A stretch of 64,000 nucleotides of DNA from Undaria pinnatifida (GCA_012845835.1 JABAKD010000022.1:4174444-4238443), one strand, 5' to 3'; positions 1 through 13,600 are shown, numbered from the stretch's first letter. Notes: generated by a model not told the origin, from the letters alone. A program made the numbers and translations.

Positions 1-189
1 AAAAAAAACAAAGCGCTCTACAGGTACCTCTCCGATGAAGAATCCTAGTATGGTCTAGGTATGCGTGCAGCGAAGAAAAATATTTCCAAGACAAGAAGAA
101 ATAAAAAAATTCTGACGATTTGGGGTTAAGGTGTCCCAGTCATTCAGAAAACGTTTCATCCAACGAAAGTGCTATTATTATTGATACCG

Positions 190-466
190 ACTGATTCTAC
201 GATAGCCCCCCCCAAAAAAAATCAGCGATTTTCTGTAACTAACGAACGTTTCGTGGCTGCTCGATACGAGGAAGGATGACTATGAAAAGTATATATTCAC
301 TTCATTTTCTTTGCTCGCGAAGGACTTATCGATCGATGACGTCGGGGTGGCAAAGGGCATCGTATTTCAGGAGATACGGCCGTGGGCTGGTTTCAAAACA
401 AAACCGGCGATTTCGTTCCAGAAAAAAGTTGGGGGGGGGCTACCACAGAATTGACTCTACGTACGA
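190..466 (+). repeat. Dispersed repeat paired with 19182-19420
   Basis: Blocks CAGCGATTTTCTGTAAC, AACGTTTCGTGGCTGCTCGATACGA-like, GATGACGTCGGGGTG, TTTCAGGAGATACGGCCGTG and GGCGATTTCGTTCCAGA recur in the reverse complement of 19182-19420. The pair is diverged, and the open frames do not correspond well enough to call a protein. Confidence 0.65.
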
Positions 467-562
467 CATCGTGGCGTGGGTTCTATGCTATTGCTGTTGT
501 TTTTTTTCCCGGTTGTCAAGGTCGTTCCTAAAGAACGCAAAGAAATCGTGAATGCTGATAAA

Positions 563-768
563 ATGTCACGTGCCGGTATATACACAATTCGACGCGAGTC
601 GATCGACGAGGGAAGAAAATGCTGAGTTATTCTCGCGACAAAAATGAAGGCACGTACCGTAGTGGGGAGGGGGGAGGAGGGCCCGCTATATGACCCCGGA
701 TCTGACTTATACTACTGGGAGGGAGGACGGGAGTAGCGCGAGGATAATAAAAAGGGATGAAGAAACAT
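563..768 (+). repeat. SINE body, 5'-truncated copy
   Basis: ACAATTCGACGCGAGTCGAT ... GTGGGGAGGGGGGAGGAGGG ... TGACCCCGGATCTGACTTAT ... GGGATGAAGAAA matches the 3' part of the SINE at 40890. The tRNA-like head is absent, as expected for 5'-truncated retrocopies. Confidence 0.75.
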
Positions 769-1020
769 ATAACATTTAGTCTATATAATTAGGTTTATGG
801 TCTCCTTCGAAGTTGGAGTTTAATGAGTGTCTGGAGCCATGAATTGGTATGGAATAATTTCTTTTCGCCACCGCCCCACCTGCATATGTAGAATTTAGGT
901 AGTCGCGAGAAAACGATCGCTATCCCAGGAGATAGATGGTGGCCACAGACGCGCCAAACAAGAAGGGGACAAGATAAAGCAAAAAAAAAAAAATGTGCTA
1001 TATATATGGAAGAAAGGTAC

Positions 1021-1153
1021 TGAGCGCCCAAATGTTGGAGGTGTCTCTATTGGGAGTAGGAATCAACGGTGCTCCGTTTGGAAAGGGATGCGCGGTCAAT
1101 GGTCCAATGTGTGAGGCAAGCAACAAATGAGTACACCCCCCCTCCCCCCTCCT
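1021..1153 (+). repeat. Poly-C-tailed repeat, copy 1
   Basis: It begins GAGCGCCCAAATGTTGGAGG, continues through a GGTGCTCCGT..GGGATGCGCGGTCAATGG core and a GGCAAGCAACAAATGAGTAC block, and ends in a C/T-rich tail. It is upstream of the first visible ARM exon and in the same orientation as that gene. Confidence 0.8.
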
Positions 1154-1257
1154 ATGTATGGAGAAGTTTTGTACATCAGGTATAGTACCGAGAAAGTGAT
1201 CGAGACGGCCGAAAAGGACGAGAAGATAAACAAAACAACTACATATGTGTGTATATA

Positions 1258-1462
1258 TATCATTCGTCCCGTTTATTATCGTCGCACCATTCTCGCGCTC
1301 TCTCCCAGTAGTAACTCAGATCCGGGGTCACATGGCCGGCCCTCCTCCCCCCTCCCCACTACGGTATGTGCCTTTTCATTTTATCGCGAGAATAATATCA
1401 GCATTTTCTTCCCTCGTCGACTCGCGTCGAATTGTGCTTATGTAGTATACCAGGTATGGAAG
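1258..1462 (-). repeat. SINE body, 5'-truncated copy
   Basis: Inverted copy of the SINE body: plus-strand text CCCGTTTATTATCGTCGCAC ... AGTAACTCAGATCCGGGGTC ... CCTCGTCGACTCGCGTCGAA. Head absent. Confidence 0.75.
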
Positions 1463-1470
1463 AAGCGTAA

Positions 1471-1590
1471 TGAGCGCCCAAATGTTGGAGGTATCTATGT
1501 TAGGAATATGAACGGTGCTCCGTCTCGAAAGGGACGCGTGGTCAAGTGACTGAGGCAAGTAACAAAAAAGTACGCCCCGCCCCCCCCCGA
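1471..1590 (+). repeat. Poly-C-tailed repeat, copy 2
   Basis: Same modules as copy 1 (GAGCGCCCAAATGTTGGAGG; GGTGCTCCGTCTCGAAAGGG; GGCAAGTAACAAAAAAGTAC; poly-C). It lies about 110 bases before the acceptor of the exon at 1698. Confidence 0.8.
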
Positions 1591-1697
1591 CATATCTGAA
1601 CATGATGTAGACTAGCGGGCACTAGCGGGCAGTGCTATAAAACGGGCATTATGACGCCCCTTTCTCCCTCTCGATCACTTTGTCTATTATTGCGCAG

Positions 1698-4600
1698 GCG
1701 TCAATCGCTATGGCGTTTCTGCTTATGTCGGCAAACAGCAAGTGCCGGCAAGAGGTTACCGGCACAGCCCTGCCTACCGTCGTGTACCTGTCGCGCTCGC
1801 CGAACGCCGAGGCTAGATGCACCTGCGCGAGGACGCTGGGGGTGTTGGCGTGGCACGGCGACTCTCGGGGAGCGCTGTCGGGGGTGGGAGTCCCGCGGGC
1901 GCTGGTGGGAATCATCGAGGACTACTCCGAGGTAAAAATGCTCCCATGTTTTAGTTCGGTTTTGGTGGATATCTTCCCCTCGAATGTGGACGTTCATTAA
2001 CTCAAGTATTGAATAGCCTACGAGTCATCTCACGGTAGATGGGTGCTGCAGAAGTTTCCGATCCTTCTGACACGAGGAGCTCAATATACTCATCCGAAGC
2101 ATTGACTTCGAAGACATTCGTTCGCGCAAACCCGACCGATGAACATTTTCTATGCGCTAACCCTAAAACAATAAACTCGTGTCATTCTCATGCTAAGCGA
2201 TAGTTGTCAGAACCGTCATCAATAGGAGCTCAACCGTGACATTGTCACAAAAGTCAGGCCCAAAAAAACGTGCAACCCCTACCCACCCCTGTGGCCATAA
2301 GACCACAGCCATGCACAAACTGAACGCCCCCTCCCCCGCCCACCGTGAGATGACTCCTACAGTAGAATTAATGCAATTCAATTTGTGGCGTTGAGGATGT
2401 TGGCGCAGAACGAAGATTCTCGGGCCCCGGGCGCTGTCGGGAGTAGCAATCGCGCGAACAATCTAGTAGGTATCGATGGAGGAATACTCAAGAGATAACC
2501 CCCCCCGCTGTTTTGAAAGGGTGCGCTATCTATCTAACGCATCCCGGGTGATGCCAGTAGTCACACCAGGACAGATACGGCTGGTGCAATTGATGTAGCG
2601 AGAGACATTCACACTGATGGAATGTTAGCTCGAAGACCCTACTGCATGCCTGTGCCGTCAAAACGCCCCCAACCCCCTCCCCGTACTATGGTGGACCCCA
2701 GCGCGCACTCTAACTGATGCCCTCACTCTAACTTCTTTCGCTCGGATATATGCGATACATCGTACAACACAATGGCGACGCCCCTGATATTGAAACCCAC
2801 ACACGTCCCGGACATTGAAACCCTTATTCGCAGGGGGGGGAGGGGCAACAAGACCAACTCGAGATGTGCACGAGAGCTCTCTACTATCTTGCCACCGATC
2901 AAAGCTCTGCGGGTGAGAATAGCCAACCAACGACCCTGTCGCCGGTCGCATTGTAGAGAGCTTTTCGAATGATGCCGTATGTGTCCATGGTGAGTGAAAG
3001 AACGGGACGGTACAGCTCAAGAGTAAATTTAGTTTAAGCCATTCAACTAATGATTGCAGCACCACCCGCGGAAGCTTTGTGTGATTTTTAGAAGATGTCC
3101 GTGGGTGGACGACAGAGTGTGCTTCTCCGGGAGCCCCCCATGAAACGTCACCATGTGTTAAACGTCGGTGATTATGTTGTGGACACTACATCGGTTCTTC
3201 CGGGAGCGTAGAGCTACGGACCCCTCCCTCGACCCTTTTAGCAACCACCGTTTAGTCGGGCAAACTAAGTAGGCTGCAGGCCCGGCGGCACGCCGTTTTC
3301 TTCGTGAAACCATTATCCTCCTTGCCGTCGCTGCCAACGAGTCATCCCACGGTACGCGTGCAGCGGAATTTTGTGAACTCCTAACATGATGAGTTAAACA
3401 TCATCATGATCACCATCATCACCCGAAACACCCGAAACACGCCTTCGAAGACATTCTCTTGCTCAATCCGAGCAACACTTGTTACTAGTATGCGCTAGTC
3501 GCAAAACAAAGATATAAGGGTCGGTTCTCGAGAACACCGCAGGGAGGTGCGAATCTCCAACGCTTTGTGTACAAGCGTCCCTCTCAGGCAACGGTCACAG
3601 AATGTGGGCGTTTTTGACGATCACCGGACGAATAGACGTGCTCGGTAAGGAGACAGAATCTCAGGTTGAGATGGGGACAGTAGGAAGTGTGAGAGGTGTG
3701 CGAGGGCGTGCCCTCGCACTCCTCTCGGGCGAAAGCAACGGGCAACGAGCTGAGGAAGCGTCTGGGAAGACGTCTTGAGGTTTCTCGGGATGTTGTACCC
3801 TTCCTTGTGGCGCGGAGCGTTGGCGATAACGACATCGCTCCGAGAGACGATCGATCTAGGAGAACGTGCGGAACGTTCCCGAAGGTTCTAGGATTTGTGT
3901 TCAGACGCAGGTAGGCAGGTTGGGTTCAGAGCATTGTGACCCACATTGGTTCTCGAGAACACCGCAGGGAGGTGCGAATCTCCAACGCTTTGTGTACAAG
4001 CGTCCCTCTCAGGCAACGGTCACAGAATGTGGGCGGTGTTGACGATCACCGGACGAATAGACGTGCTCGGTAAGGAGACAGAATCTCAGGTTGAAATGGG
4101 GACAGTAGGAAGTGTGAGAGGTGTGCGAGGGCGTGCCCTCGCACTCCTCTCGGACGAAAGCAACGGGCAACGAGCTGAGGAAGCGTCTGGGAAGACGTCT
4201 TGAGGTTCCTCGGGATGTTGTACCCTTCCTTGTGGCGCGGAGCGTTGGCGATAACGACATCGCTCCGAGAGACGATCGATCTAGGAGAACGTGCGGAACG
4301 TTCCCGAAGGTTCTAGGATTTGTGTTCAGACGCAAGTAGGCAGGTTGGGTTCAGAGCATTGTGGCCCACAGATACGGGAAAAAATATCAGAATGGCCGGT
4401 AGTTCCCCGCTTGAGGAGCTCAACCAATCAGAAGGCCAGGAACGTCACCAGAAACGTTTTGGTCCACAAAGTGCAACCCCTACGATGGTGACGATTCCAA
4501 TCCTTCGACGCCCGCCCCATTCTTCCTAGCCACGCCTGGTCCTTGAACCACTCGCAAACGTAAATTGCAAGATCTATAGAACCTAGATCCGCGACCTGTC

Positions 4601-7600
4601 CGGTGTGTGGGCTCTTTCTAACCTTCCCTGTCCCTTGAAATCGAGCAAACGTTTAAGTCCTCGCCTCAGAATGCATGGTAGACGATGTAGATGATCTAGA
4701 TCGCGATCTGTCAGAAGTGTTTATGATTCCCTTAGAATCCGCCGCAAACATTAACGTACACGCCCCAGAATGCAGGGATCAAACCTTTCGCTGCTCGTCC
4801 CATTCTTCCTAACCACGCCTGTTCCTTACGTCAAAAACTACGCAACGTAACGTCGTCGTTATCGTCAGTGTCAGTCATTTTGATGCCTGTCCTGTTATTC
4901 CCAACCATGCCCGATCCTTAAACCACCCGCAAACAAACGTAAACCCGCTCGCCTCAGAATCTGTGGCCAATCCTTCGCTACCCGTCTAATTCTTCCTTGT
5001 CGTTACCCTAACCCTAACCCTACCTCTAACCCCGACCCTGACCCTAACTCTGATCCTATCCCTAACCCTTAAGCCACCCGCAAAACGTAAAAACCCACTT
5101 GCTCCAGAATGCATGGTGGAGGCAGGGACCATAGGGGCTCTGTCCAAGGTGATGGAGGTCGGTGCAATGGACTCCGTCCTATCTCTAGTTGCGGCGGCTC
5201 TGCGGTGCTTGACTCAAGCGGCGTTGCCCTCAGAAGCGCACCGGAAGGAGGGGACGGCGGCTCCTGGCAACGGAGAAGACGTGGGAGGTAAAAACAGACG
5301 TGAAGGAAGAATTGCGCCACGTAGGTTTAACGTGCGCGTTGTTGGAGTGAAGTCGTGACTGCGGTAAGGATATGCAACAGCTTCATGCTGGGATGGGAAG
5401 GGGTAACAAGGGCAATCATTGGCTTCGGCATCCCCTTGAGATGCTCTACTAAAACTTGGACGGTGTCTGTAGCCGCACACCTCCGGCGTAATCTTACGAC
5501 ATCAAACTTACCCACCCAATCAGACCCAGAGTAACTTTACTCGCTATCTTAATCAACTATCGCTATCGTATGGAATCCTCGACAAAGCAGGGGGTAAAAG
5601 CGCGGAAGAGAAAGCATCGAGAATGGTTGAACTCGTGGCTGCACAGGGGGGCGGAGCCCTTGTCCGCCGCCTGGTGGAAGTGGCGGGCTCGGCCGGGGCA
5701 CCCGCGGAACTGTGCGAATCAGCCCTGTATGACTGCGCTGTCGTCGTTTTCAACCTGGCTGGAGCGGCAGCTTCGTGCGCCGCGTTGCAGAGGGATTTGG
5801 TGGGGGAAGGGGGCGTTTTTCCTGCCCTTGCTACGCTTGCTGGAGTCAGGTATATCGGAATAATTTCGATCCGTATGGTGCCTGTGCACACGAGGCTCAT
5901 AACTTATCGAACTACTACTGTGGGTCTGTACGGTACCAGCGCCCATTAGTTGAACCACTGCTCTGAAATCGAGAGTGATTCTTGCCGGCACACTGTGTTT
6001 CTGCGCTGTATCTGTACCTGCACACACGATGCTAATAAAACTGTCGGTATAAGGTGGGTTTGCATGCTACTTGTACACACGAGGTTCATAACCTGTTCGT
6101 ATAATGTGCGTCTGTCTAGCACCTGAACACACGAGACTCATAACTTGTCGGTACAATGCGGATCTGTGTGGTACCTGAACGCACGAGGCTCATAACCTGG
6201 GAAGGTTTGAATGACCATGGCTACGGTAGGGGGGTGGGTCCCATTTTTAGGGACCTATTCTTCTGCGGTCTTAAGTTTTCGTGCTGTTGTTTGTTCGTCA
6301 AATGAAACCGCCATGTAATGATGATTGGCCATGCTGCGCCAACCAAATCACCCAAACAAAATTGTAATTGAGGTGCAGAGTCACTCGGGCGAGTGGCTTA
6401 AACCCAAAAGTGAACAGGCGGTACCCCCGCCTAGCCGCAGACATGTTGGTATGGCACCTATGTACGCGAGGTTCATAGCCTGTCGGTATAAGGCGGGTCT
6501 GTATCGTGTCTGTACACACGAGGTTCGTAGCCTGTCGGTACAATGTGGGTCTGTAAGGTACCTGTACACACGAGGCTCATAACCTCTCGGTATAAGGTGA
6601 ATGTGTATGGCACCTGTACACACGAGACTCACAATTTGTCCACATGTATCATACATGTACACACAAGGCTGAGACTCAATAACCTCTTGGCATAATGTAG
6701 GTCAGCACCGTACCTGTACATACGAGTCTCATATCCTGCCCGTGCAATGTGGGTCTGTATGGTACCTGTACACACGTGGCTCTTATAATGTGTATCATGG
6801 CACCTGTAAACGCGGGGCTCACAATGTGGATATGTATGGTACCTGTACAAACGAGGCTCATAACCTGTCGGTATAAGGTGGATCTTGGTGGTATCTGTGT
6901 GTAGTTGGCAGCAAGGACAGGTCCAAGGGTCGCAGTTGAAAAGCTGTCTACGTATGTGTGGGTGATGAGACACCACAGCTGCAGTTCAACAGAGTAAGAC
7001 CTGGTACTCGCTTAAAGTACGATGTCTTGTTGTCTTCACTTCACTTCGCTTCACATAAATTATACGATACTCAGGTGCTATACAGCTGCACGTGATTCCT
7101 GCAAGGTACAATTCGGCGTGAGGGGTGGGGATGCTTTTTTCGGCGCGGTGATCGTAAGCGCGCAATCTCGTAAATGTGATGGTGTTGGCTATATAGCACC
7201 TAGCCTAGCACCTAGTCTACAACGCTACGTGACTTTTTAGGCTAGCGCTGTATGAACAACATATGGTTATTCAGAAGGCACACAAAGGCACACAGCATAG
7301 TAAAAAAACGGGCGAGATTTTGCGGCCTACCCCTTTCAGCCGTTCACTCGAGATGTAGGGACAATACACTTGAAATTAGAGCAGGGTAGGTTTAGGGGTT
7401 GGAGGTTGTAAGCGCGCAATATCAGAATATGATACCATGTATACGAAGTATAGCTCTTCAGGATAAGGTCCACAACGCTGCAAAATAGGCGAGGTGTTGT
7501 GCTTTGACGCTGCAGAGGTTGTTTGATCGGAACCTACTTCGATGCTGCTGTCAAGGAGACGGCACGGTGCCATAGCTGCACCTATTGTCGATAGATACCC

Positions 7601-10600
7601 TTGTAAAATGATAACAAAAGTATTTTTTTTTCGTCATACAATATGTGTTATTCGGCCGTATGGGGGTATGATAATCAATTATTAATAATGTAGTAACTGT
7701 TATCGGGATTCGGGGGGACGATACCAAAAGGAACCACAATCAGCCGGATTTTACAAAAAAAAATGATCCACGTTGCTCGTGACAACGTCATTTCAACTTT
7801 CGATACTGGGCGCTCTGATTGGTTCAAACTCATGCCTGGTAAATAACACGACTCTTTGCAGATAATGGTTTGCCTGCTTTCGATATTGGGCGCTATAACT
7901 GTTTCAAACCCATCTCTGGTACATAACACGATTCTTCGTAGATAATGATTTGCCTACATAATACTTCGTAGATAAGGATTTTCTTACAGCGTCCTCCATT
8001 TCGGAATCAAGACGGGGAACAAACAATGTCCGACGTCTGTCTGTTCTGTCTGTCGTCCTGCTTCTTGGCGTCTTAGCTTTTGCCCGCGACTTGGTTATGA
8101 CAACTCTGACGCCCTTGTTTGTTTGTTTGCCGTGCTGCTTGAATTGTTAGCTCTGCCCGGGATTTGGTGATGGCAACCCTCGTGCTCCTCAGCAACGACC
8201 CCAGCAATCGCGAACAGGTCATCGCTCAAGGGTGAGAGCCAAAATCCACAATTTCCACTCGTCGGGACAGATCAGAGCACTGTGCAGAGGATGAATATCC
8301 ATGAAATGGATCTGTGTGCAGATCACACAGATCGTTTTCATGGATCTGCGTCGTCTGTCCGACAGAGTTGTTGTATATAATCTGAATGACCTCTATAAAA
8401 TTTCAGCAGCAGTGATCTACAGGGCGTGGTCATGGTGTCATGCATGTGACCGGGTTCGTAAACACATTGCACTCTGATCTGGTACAATCTGTACACGTTT
8501 CCACGTGATGATCTGTGGCGATATATATGATCTATACATAGACCCCGACGCACTGATCTGAACGATCTAGGTTAGGCAGATCATGATCTGCCAGACGTGT
8601 CAAAGCTTCGATAAACGAACGAAACGTTACCCACATCTGACAGATCACTGTCTAGATTTTATAGGTGATCTAGATCCTATAATTGTCGTGTTATGGTATG
8701 GTGTGCAGGATCTGTGTCGGACACAGATCCATTCCAGGAAACATGTGCTAGATCATGCAAATCATCCAGCTCTCACCTGGCAACATGATCTATAGGCCAT
8801 GCAGATCATATCGTAGAGACAAGGGATCTGTATTTCGTCAGAGACAGATCATTCATAGAATCAACAGGGATCTGATCTGTTGGATGTGTGAAAACGTGAT
8901 ATACCTGGAACGTTCGATGGGGTAGTGTCGAAATGATAGTGTAGCCCGGAGGAAACACGACAGCCGCCGTCCGGTCTTTAATCCCCTTCACCACTGAAGA
9001 AAAAATTCAATACTAACGCTAAGTAACTTGTCGCGAAAAACGAGGATTGTACATGGGTTTTGACGAGAGAACAGGATAAGATCGTTCAACAACTCGTTTA
9101 TCCAGGAAAACTGATGTGTCAGTGTCACTGAAAACCGTGCGTTTATTCTACCCGCCGCGTCGCCTTCTAAACCGTTACAAACTTCCGAGCCGAAATTTAA
9201 CCATGAGAGGCTGACCTAGGGAACAGTAAAGTGACTGGGAACAGCAACAAAATACTGGGCTTTCCACTTACAATAGACCCCGTTGTCAGCTGCCGTTTTG
9301 CAGCACATGGACTTGGGCCTTCCGTATGCTCCGTTTTTTGTTTTTTTGTTTTGCTCATCCCTTCTACTATCTTCGCAATAATATTCCTGCTTCTCCCTCC
9401 CTAGACATAACTCAGATCCGGGGTCACTAACTAAGCAGGCTCATCTTGCCCCCTTCCCACTAAGGTACGCGCCTTCATTTTTTGTCTCAAAAAGGCTTCA
9501 GCACTTTCTTCCGTCATCGACTCGCATCGAGTTGTGCTTACCCGCGATATACAGCGCTCTCGGCAGTTGGTGCCTCTAGAAAAAAAAAATCTCCAGTAGT
9601 AGTTGACGAAGCGTCCCCCCTCCCCCCCCTAACAACCTCTTTCCTGCCATGCACACCTCCAGCGGTGCGGAGCTAACGCTGACATTAGCGGGAGGATTGG
9701 ACGACTGGACCAACCAGAGGCCGGAGGTCGTTACGAACGCCGTGTGCGCTCTGTTCCTCATGTCTCGAGCTCCTCCCGCGGCCCGAGAGCTTCTGAAAGA
9801 GGGGGGGAAAGTCACTCACTTTTTGGCGAGCCTGAGCAAGCGCGGCAGCGAGATACAAAAAAAGGTGAAACGTTTTTTTGTTGGCAAAGGGTTTCTCGGG
9901 ATGCTCTGACCACATTTGAACCGCGGTTGCCGTAGTGTGAAGGTACGGCCCTGAAGGGCCGGTAATTACCTGATTTAGATAAGTAATTGGCCGTTTTCGT
10001 ATGATAGGATGGCGTTTTATATTTGGGGTAGTCAGGAGACGAAGAGACTCGTGCCTCCCGTCTCAGTTGTTATCTTCGATTCTGGTGGAAACGGTGAAAG
10101 CTGGTCCTCTGCCCGCTTTGAGCTACGAAAGCGAGTAGCACCGGGGACATGCCCACTTGGTCGACCTGTAGAGATACGACGCGTGCTACGATATAGCTTG
10201 CACCACTTTTTTTCTTAATACTACCCCTCGATTTGGGAGCTTAAAGACCTCTCCCGATGAAATGATTTGGAGAAAAAAAATAAAAACTGCTGCCGGAAGA
10301 AAAACCTCATGGCCTAAGTACACAACGAGAGTCACGCAAAAAAAAAGTGGTCTATTTCCGACGAATTTGGGTTAAGGAGCCCGGTCATTCAACAAAATAA
10401 AATGTATAGCCAAAAAATGCTACCTCTATCGTAGCACGCGTCGTCGGCAGGACTGAAAAAAAAGGGGGGGGGGGGGGGGGGGGGAGGGGTACCCCCCGTT
10501 TTTCACGGCCGGATTTGGGCCGCTCGCACGAGTGACGCCACACCTCACTGACGAAGCCCATGCCACTGCAGGTGGTTTGTTTTGGTACGCAGCGTAGTAG

Positions 10601-13600
10601 GTAACTATGTGTTCCGATGCGCGGATGCATATCGCAAAATTAAGACAGCACGAAAGCCTTAATGTAAGGGTATAGGGCGGGGACACAGAGTGTCCGCTGC
10701 AGGTCTGCCAATGGAGCAGGTCCTCGAAGAGTACTCATTTTCTTAGCCTTAGAAGAGACGTAGCTTTATTATTACATTCCACCAGAGCCTTGGATGGCTT
10801 CTGGGAACGAACGCACGTGCCTCCGTTCTATTTCCTGACTATTCCGAAAACAACGCCAGCCTTATCATACGAAAATCGGCCAAATTATCTCAATTCAGAT
10901 CATTACAGGCCTTTCGAGACCGTATCTTAACAGTAAACCCCAAGGAACCGCGGGGATCACTCGTGAGAGTGACCCCGACTCACTGCAAAAAAAAAAGACC
11001 TCAAAAAGTTACCCCCCTGCCGTAGCCAAGATCGTTGAACAGATCAGATCCTCTCTTCATTCTGTTAATAATCTGTGCCTTTCAGCGCAAATAGATCTCT
11101 CGCCTGTGCATGGTCTGCATAGTCTAGGTAATGTTTGTCGGATGGAAGCTGTGTGACGATCTTGGAATGGTCCAACACGTGTTTACTGGGTTGGGTCTGC
11201 ACTGCGCAGGCGCTGCACAGCATGCCATAACGACATATGTAGGATGTGATGTACAATACCCGTAGATGGTCTAGGTCGTGATGTGACTGATGTGTTGGAG
11301 GTTCTCGGGTGTGCTGCGGGTGGAAGACGTGGCTGCTGGAGGATATTTTTCGTATCCCAATGCGAGCAGGTTTGTTATTCTCTGTGCTTCATAAAGCATC
11401 GCGAGATAGATATGCTCTCCAACAGAATCAGTTTTACACGGTCCGGGTCCGGAAGGAGACACAGCACTAAACACTACGGGAAGCGTCGCCTTTTCCCCTA
11501 GTTACCAATAGTCACGAAAGGCGAAACAGGAGGCGGGCAAGAAGAGCAAAATTATTTTAATACAATAAATCGCAAAGACGTAAAATGACCGCCCAAAGTG
11601 TTGAAGGTGTCTCTGTTAGCCGAAGGAACGGTGCTTCTTCTCGAAAGGCATACGCGATCAACAGTCAACTTACTAAGGCAGGCAGCAAATGAGTATGCCC
11701 CCCCCCCGGCCCCCTCCCCGCCCGCTGCCCCCCCCCTCCTATATGGAGCCGTGCATCGCGCCCTTGAGCTACTACCCCTTCTCTGCGGAAAACGAATGTG
11801 TTTTGTTTTGTACTTCATTAACGATTCCCGGCATGAGCCACGTAGACGGAGTCCGAGAAGACGGGATTAAAACCAGGCCAGGATACATTTCGTAGCACTA
11901 AATACTACGGGGTGTGTCATATTTTCCCCACGCTATCAACGGCCCCTCAAAGGCCGAACAGGAAGGGGGAATGAGGACTTTTTTTTTCTTACAGATGAAC
12001 TAGTTGGCAAAAACGTACACGAGCCCCTAAGTGCGGGAGATGACTCTATAAAGTAGTAGTAGGAACGGTGCTCCGTCTCGAAAGGCATCCGCGGTCAAAG
12101 GCCAAATGACTAAGGCAAGCAACAATCGAGTACAAGCGCCCCCCCCCCCCCCCCCCCCCCCGAATGCCCGGTAACAGGTGGCTAGCGACGCCCTCGGAAA
12201 CCTCACCCGAGACGTGGGTATGGGCATCGAAGAGGGTACGGTAGCGGCTCTCATATCAAGGTCGCTCGAGGGGCCGGGAGACATCGATGAGGACGATGAC
12301 GTCATGGGGAGTGCCTACGTTGGGCCAGGCGTTTCTCCTCCCTGTCTAGCGGGGGTAGAGCCGGGGGGGGGCTCTTCTGTGGAGGAAGCTTCGTACCAGG
12401 TGCAAGGAATACCGGAATAAGTCACCGCTTGTTCAAAAGGTGCAAGGAGTGCCGAACCAAGCCACCACTTGTTGAAAAAGCGCCTGTAGGAACCATCCTG
12501 TTTGTTGTTTGTTTTGCTCGGTATTGTGTACAGGCACGGTGCTTTGTCCGGTGTTGTATGCTGACGCGGCACCATGCAAAGTCGTTCATATACCGTACCA
12601 AACAACTGCCCCAACCAAGGGTCTAGCACCGGAGTACACAACCCGCACAAATTTGCAAGAAAAGTGTCATCATCTAACGAAAAACATACTTAGTATGTGT
12701 GAATTTGTTTCAAGAACGAGGCGTTTTTTTTTATACCCCCTCTTACGCGCCTGCCTTCCGCGTCGTCATTTCATGGGCAACCACATTTGTTTTCCTGCTG
12801 GATTTAAAATTCTTGTTTTTTCTTTTTGTTTGCTCGCCGATTTATTGAACCAGGTTCAAACCGTGACATTCGTGAAGAAGACCAGCGGGGGAGGAGGAGA
12901 CCTTCCGCCCCCGCCCGAACCTCCCGCCATAGAGGGGCAAGGCTTGTCGGTGCCGGCGCCCCCACACGATGCTAAGGTATTGTCGAAGTGCAGTAGTCCT
13001 TAAACGATCCTTAGGTGAAAAAAAAAAATCGAAATTGAGTACTCCTCACATGAACGTGTCAAAATTGAGTACTGACACGAGTAAGTCGAAGTTGAGTAGT
13101 CCCGACGTTTCTGTTAACGGGGTCGTAAAACTCGCAAATCGATGTCAAGCATGTCGGTGTCTATTTTGAACCCGGGGCAAAGCTTGTCGGTGCCAGCGCT
13201 TCCGCCAGCATCGTAGTGTAACTTGAAATCGAGTGGCCCTTGCATCTAAACTTCTTGGCTTCGCAAGTTCACAACCATCAGCACTGCGGTGAGCACGCAC
13301 TCAGCGCAGAGTTTATCCCGCGCGACGAGCGGCCCCCCGCTTCTGGGAAGGGGACCAATTCCAGCCAAACACTTACGATCGGCATCAGAGCGAACGAATA
13401 CTGACTGCAGTATATCATGTGGGTGTTCCCTCTGATGCGTTGGCGTGCACTTTTGATGTACGGTTTGCACTTTTCGCATAGAAGTCCGTGCTTACTTTTT
13501 TCTTTTTTTTTTGCGGAGCGACTCAACTTCGGCTCAGGCGGAATTTTTAAGTTAGTGGGTTTAAAAAAGGATGCACACTTTTCGTACACGACGAAAGACA

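Noticed and set aside
3946-4203. ARM-like frame (ALALLSDESNGQRAEE) as the missing ARM exon
   Set aside because: It resembles an ARM helix superficially but meets a stop before any donor in that frame, and exists in both tandem copies without usable splice sites.
5001-5072. True telomere or chromosome end
   Set aside because: The repeats are degenerate, only about 70 bp long, and flanked by gene sequence on both sides.
5868-6895. Possible CRISPR array
   Set aside because: Units are contiguous and diverged with no constant repeat/unique spacer pattern, and the DNA is eukaryotic. It is a minisatellite.
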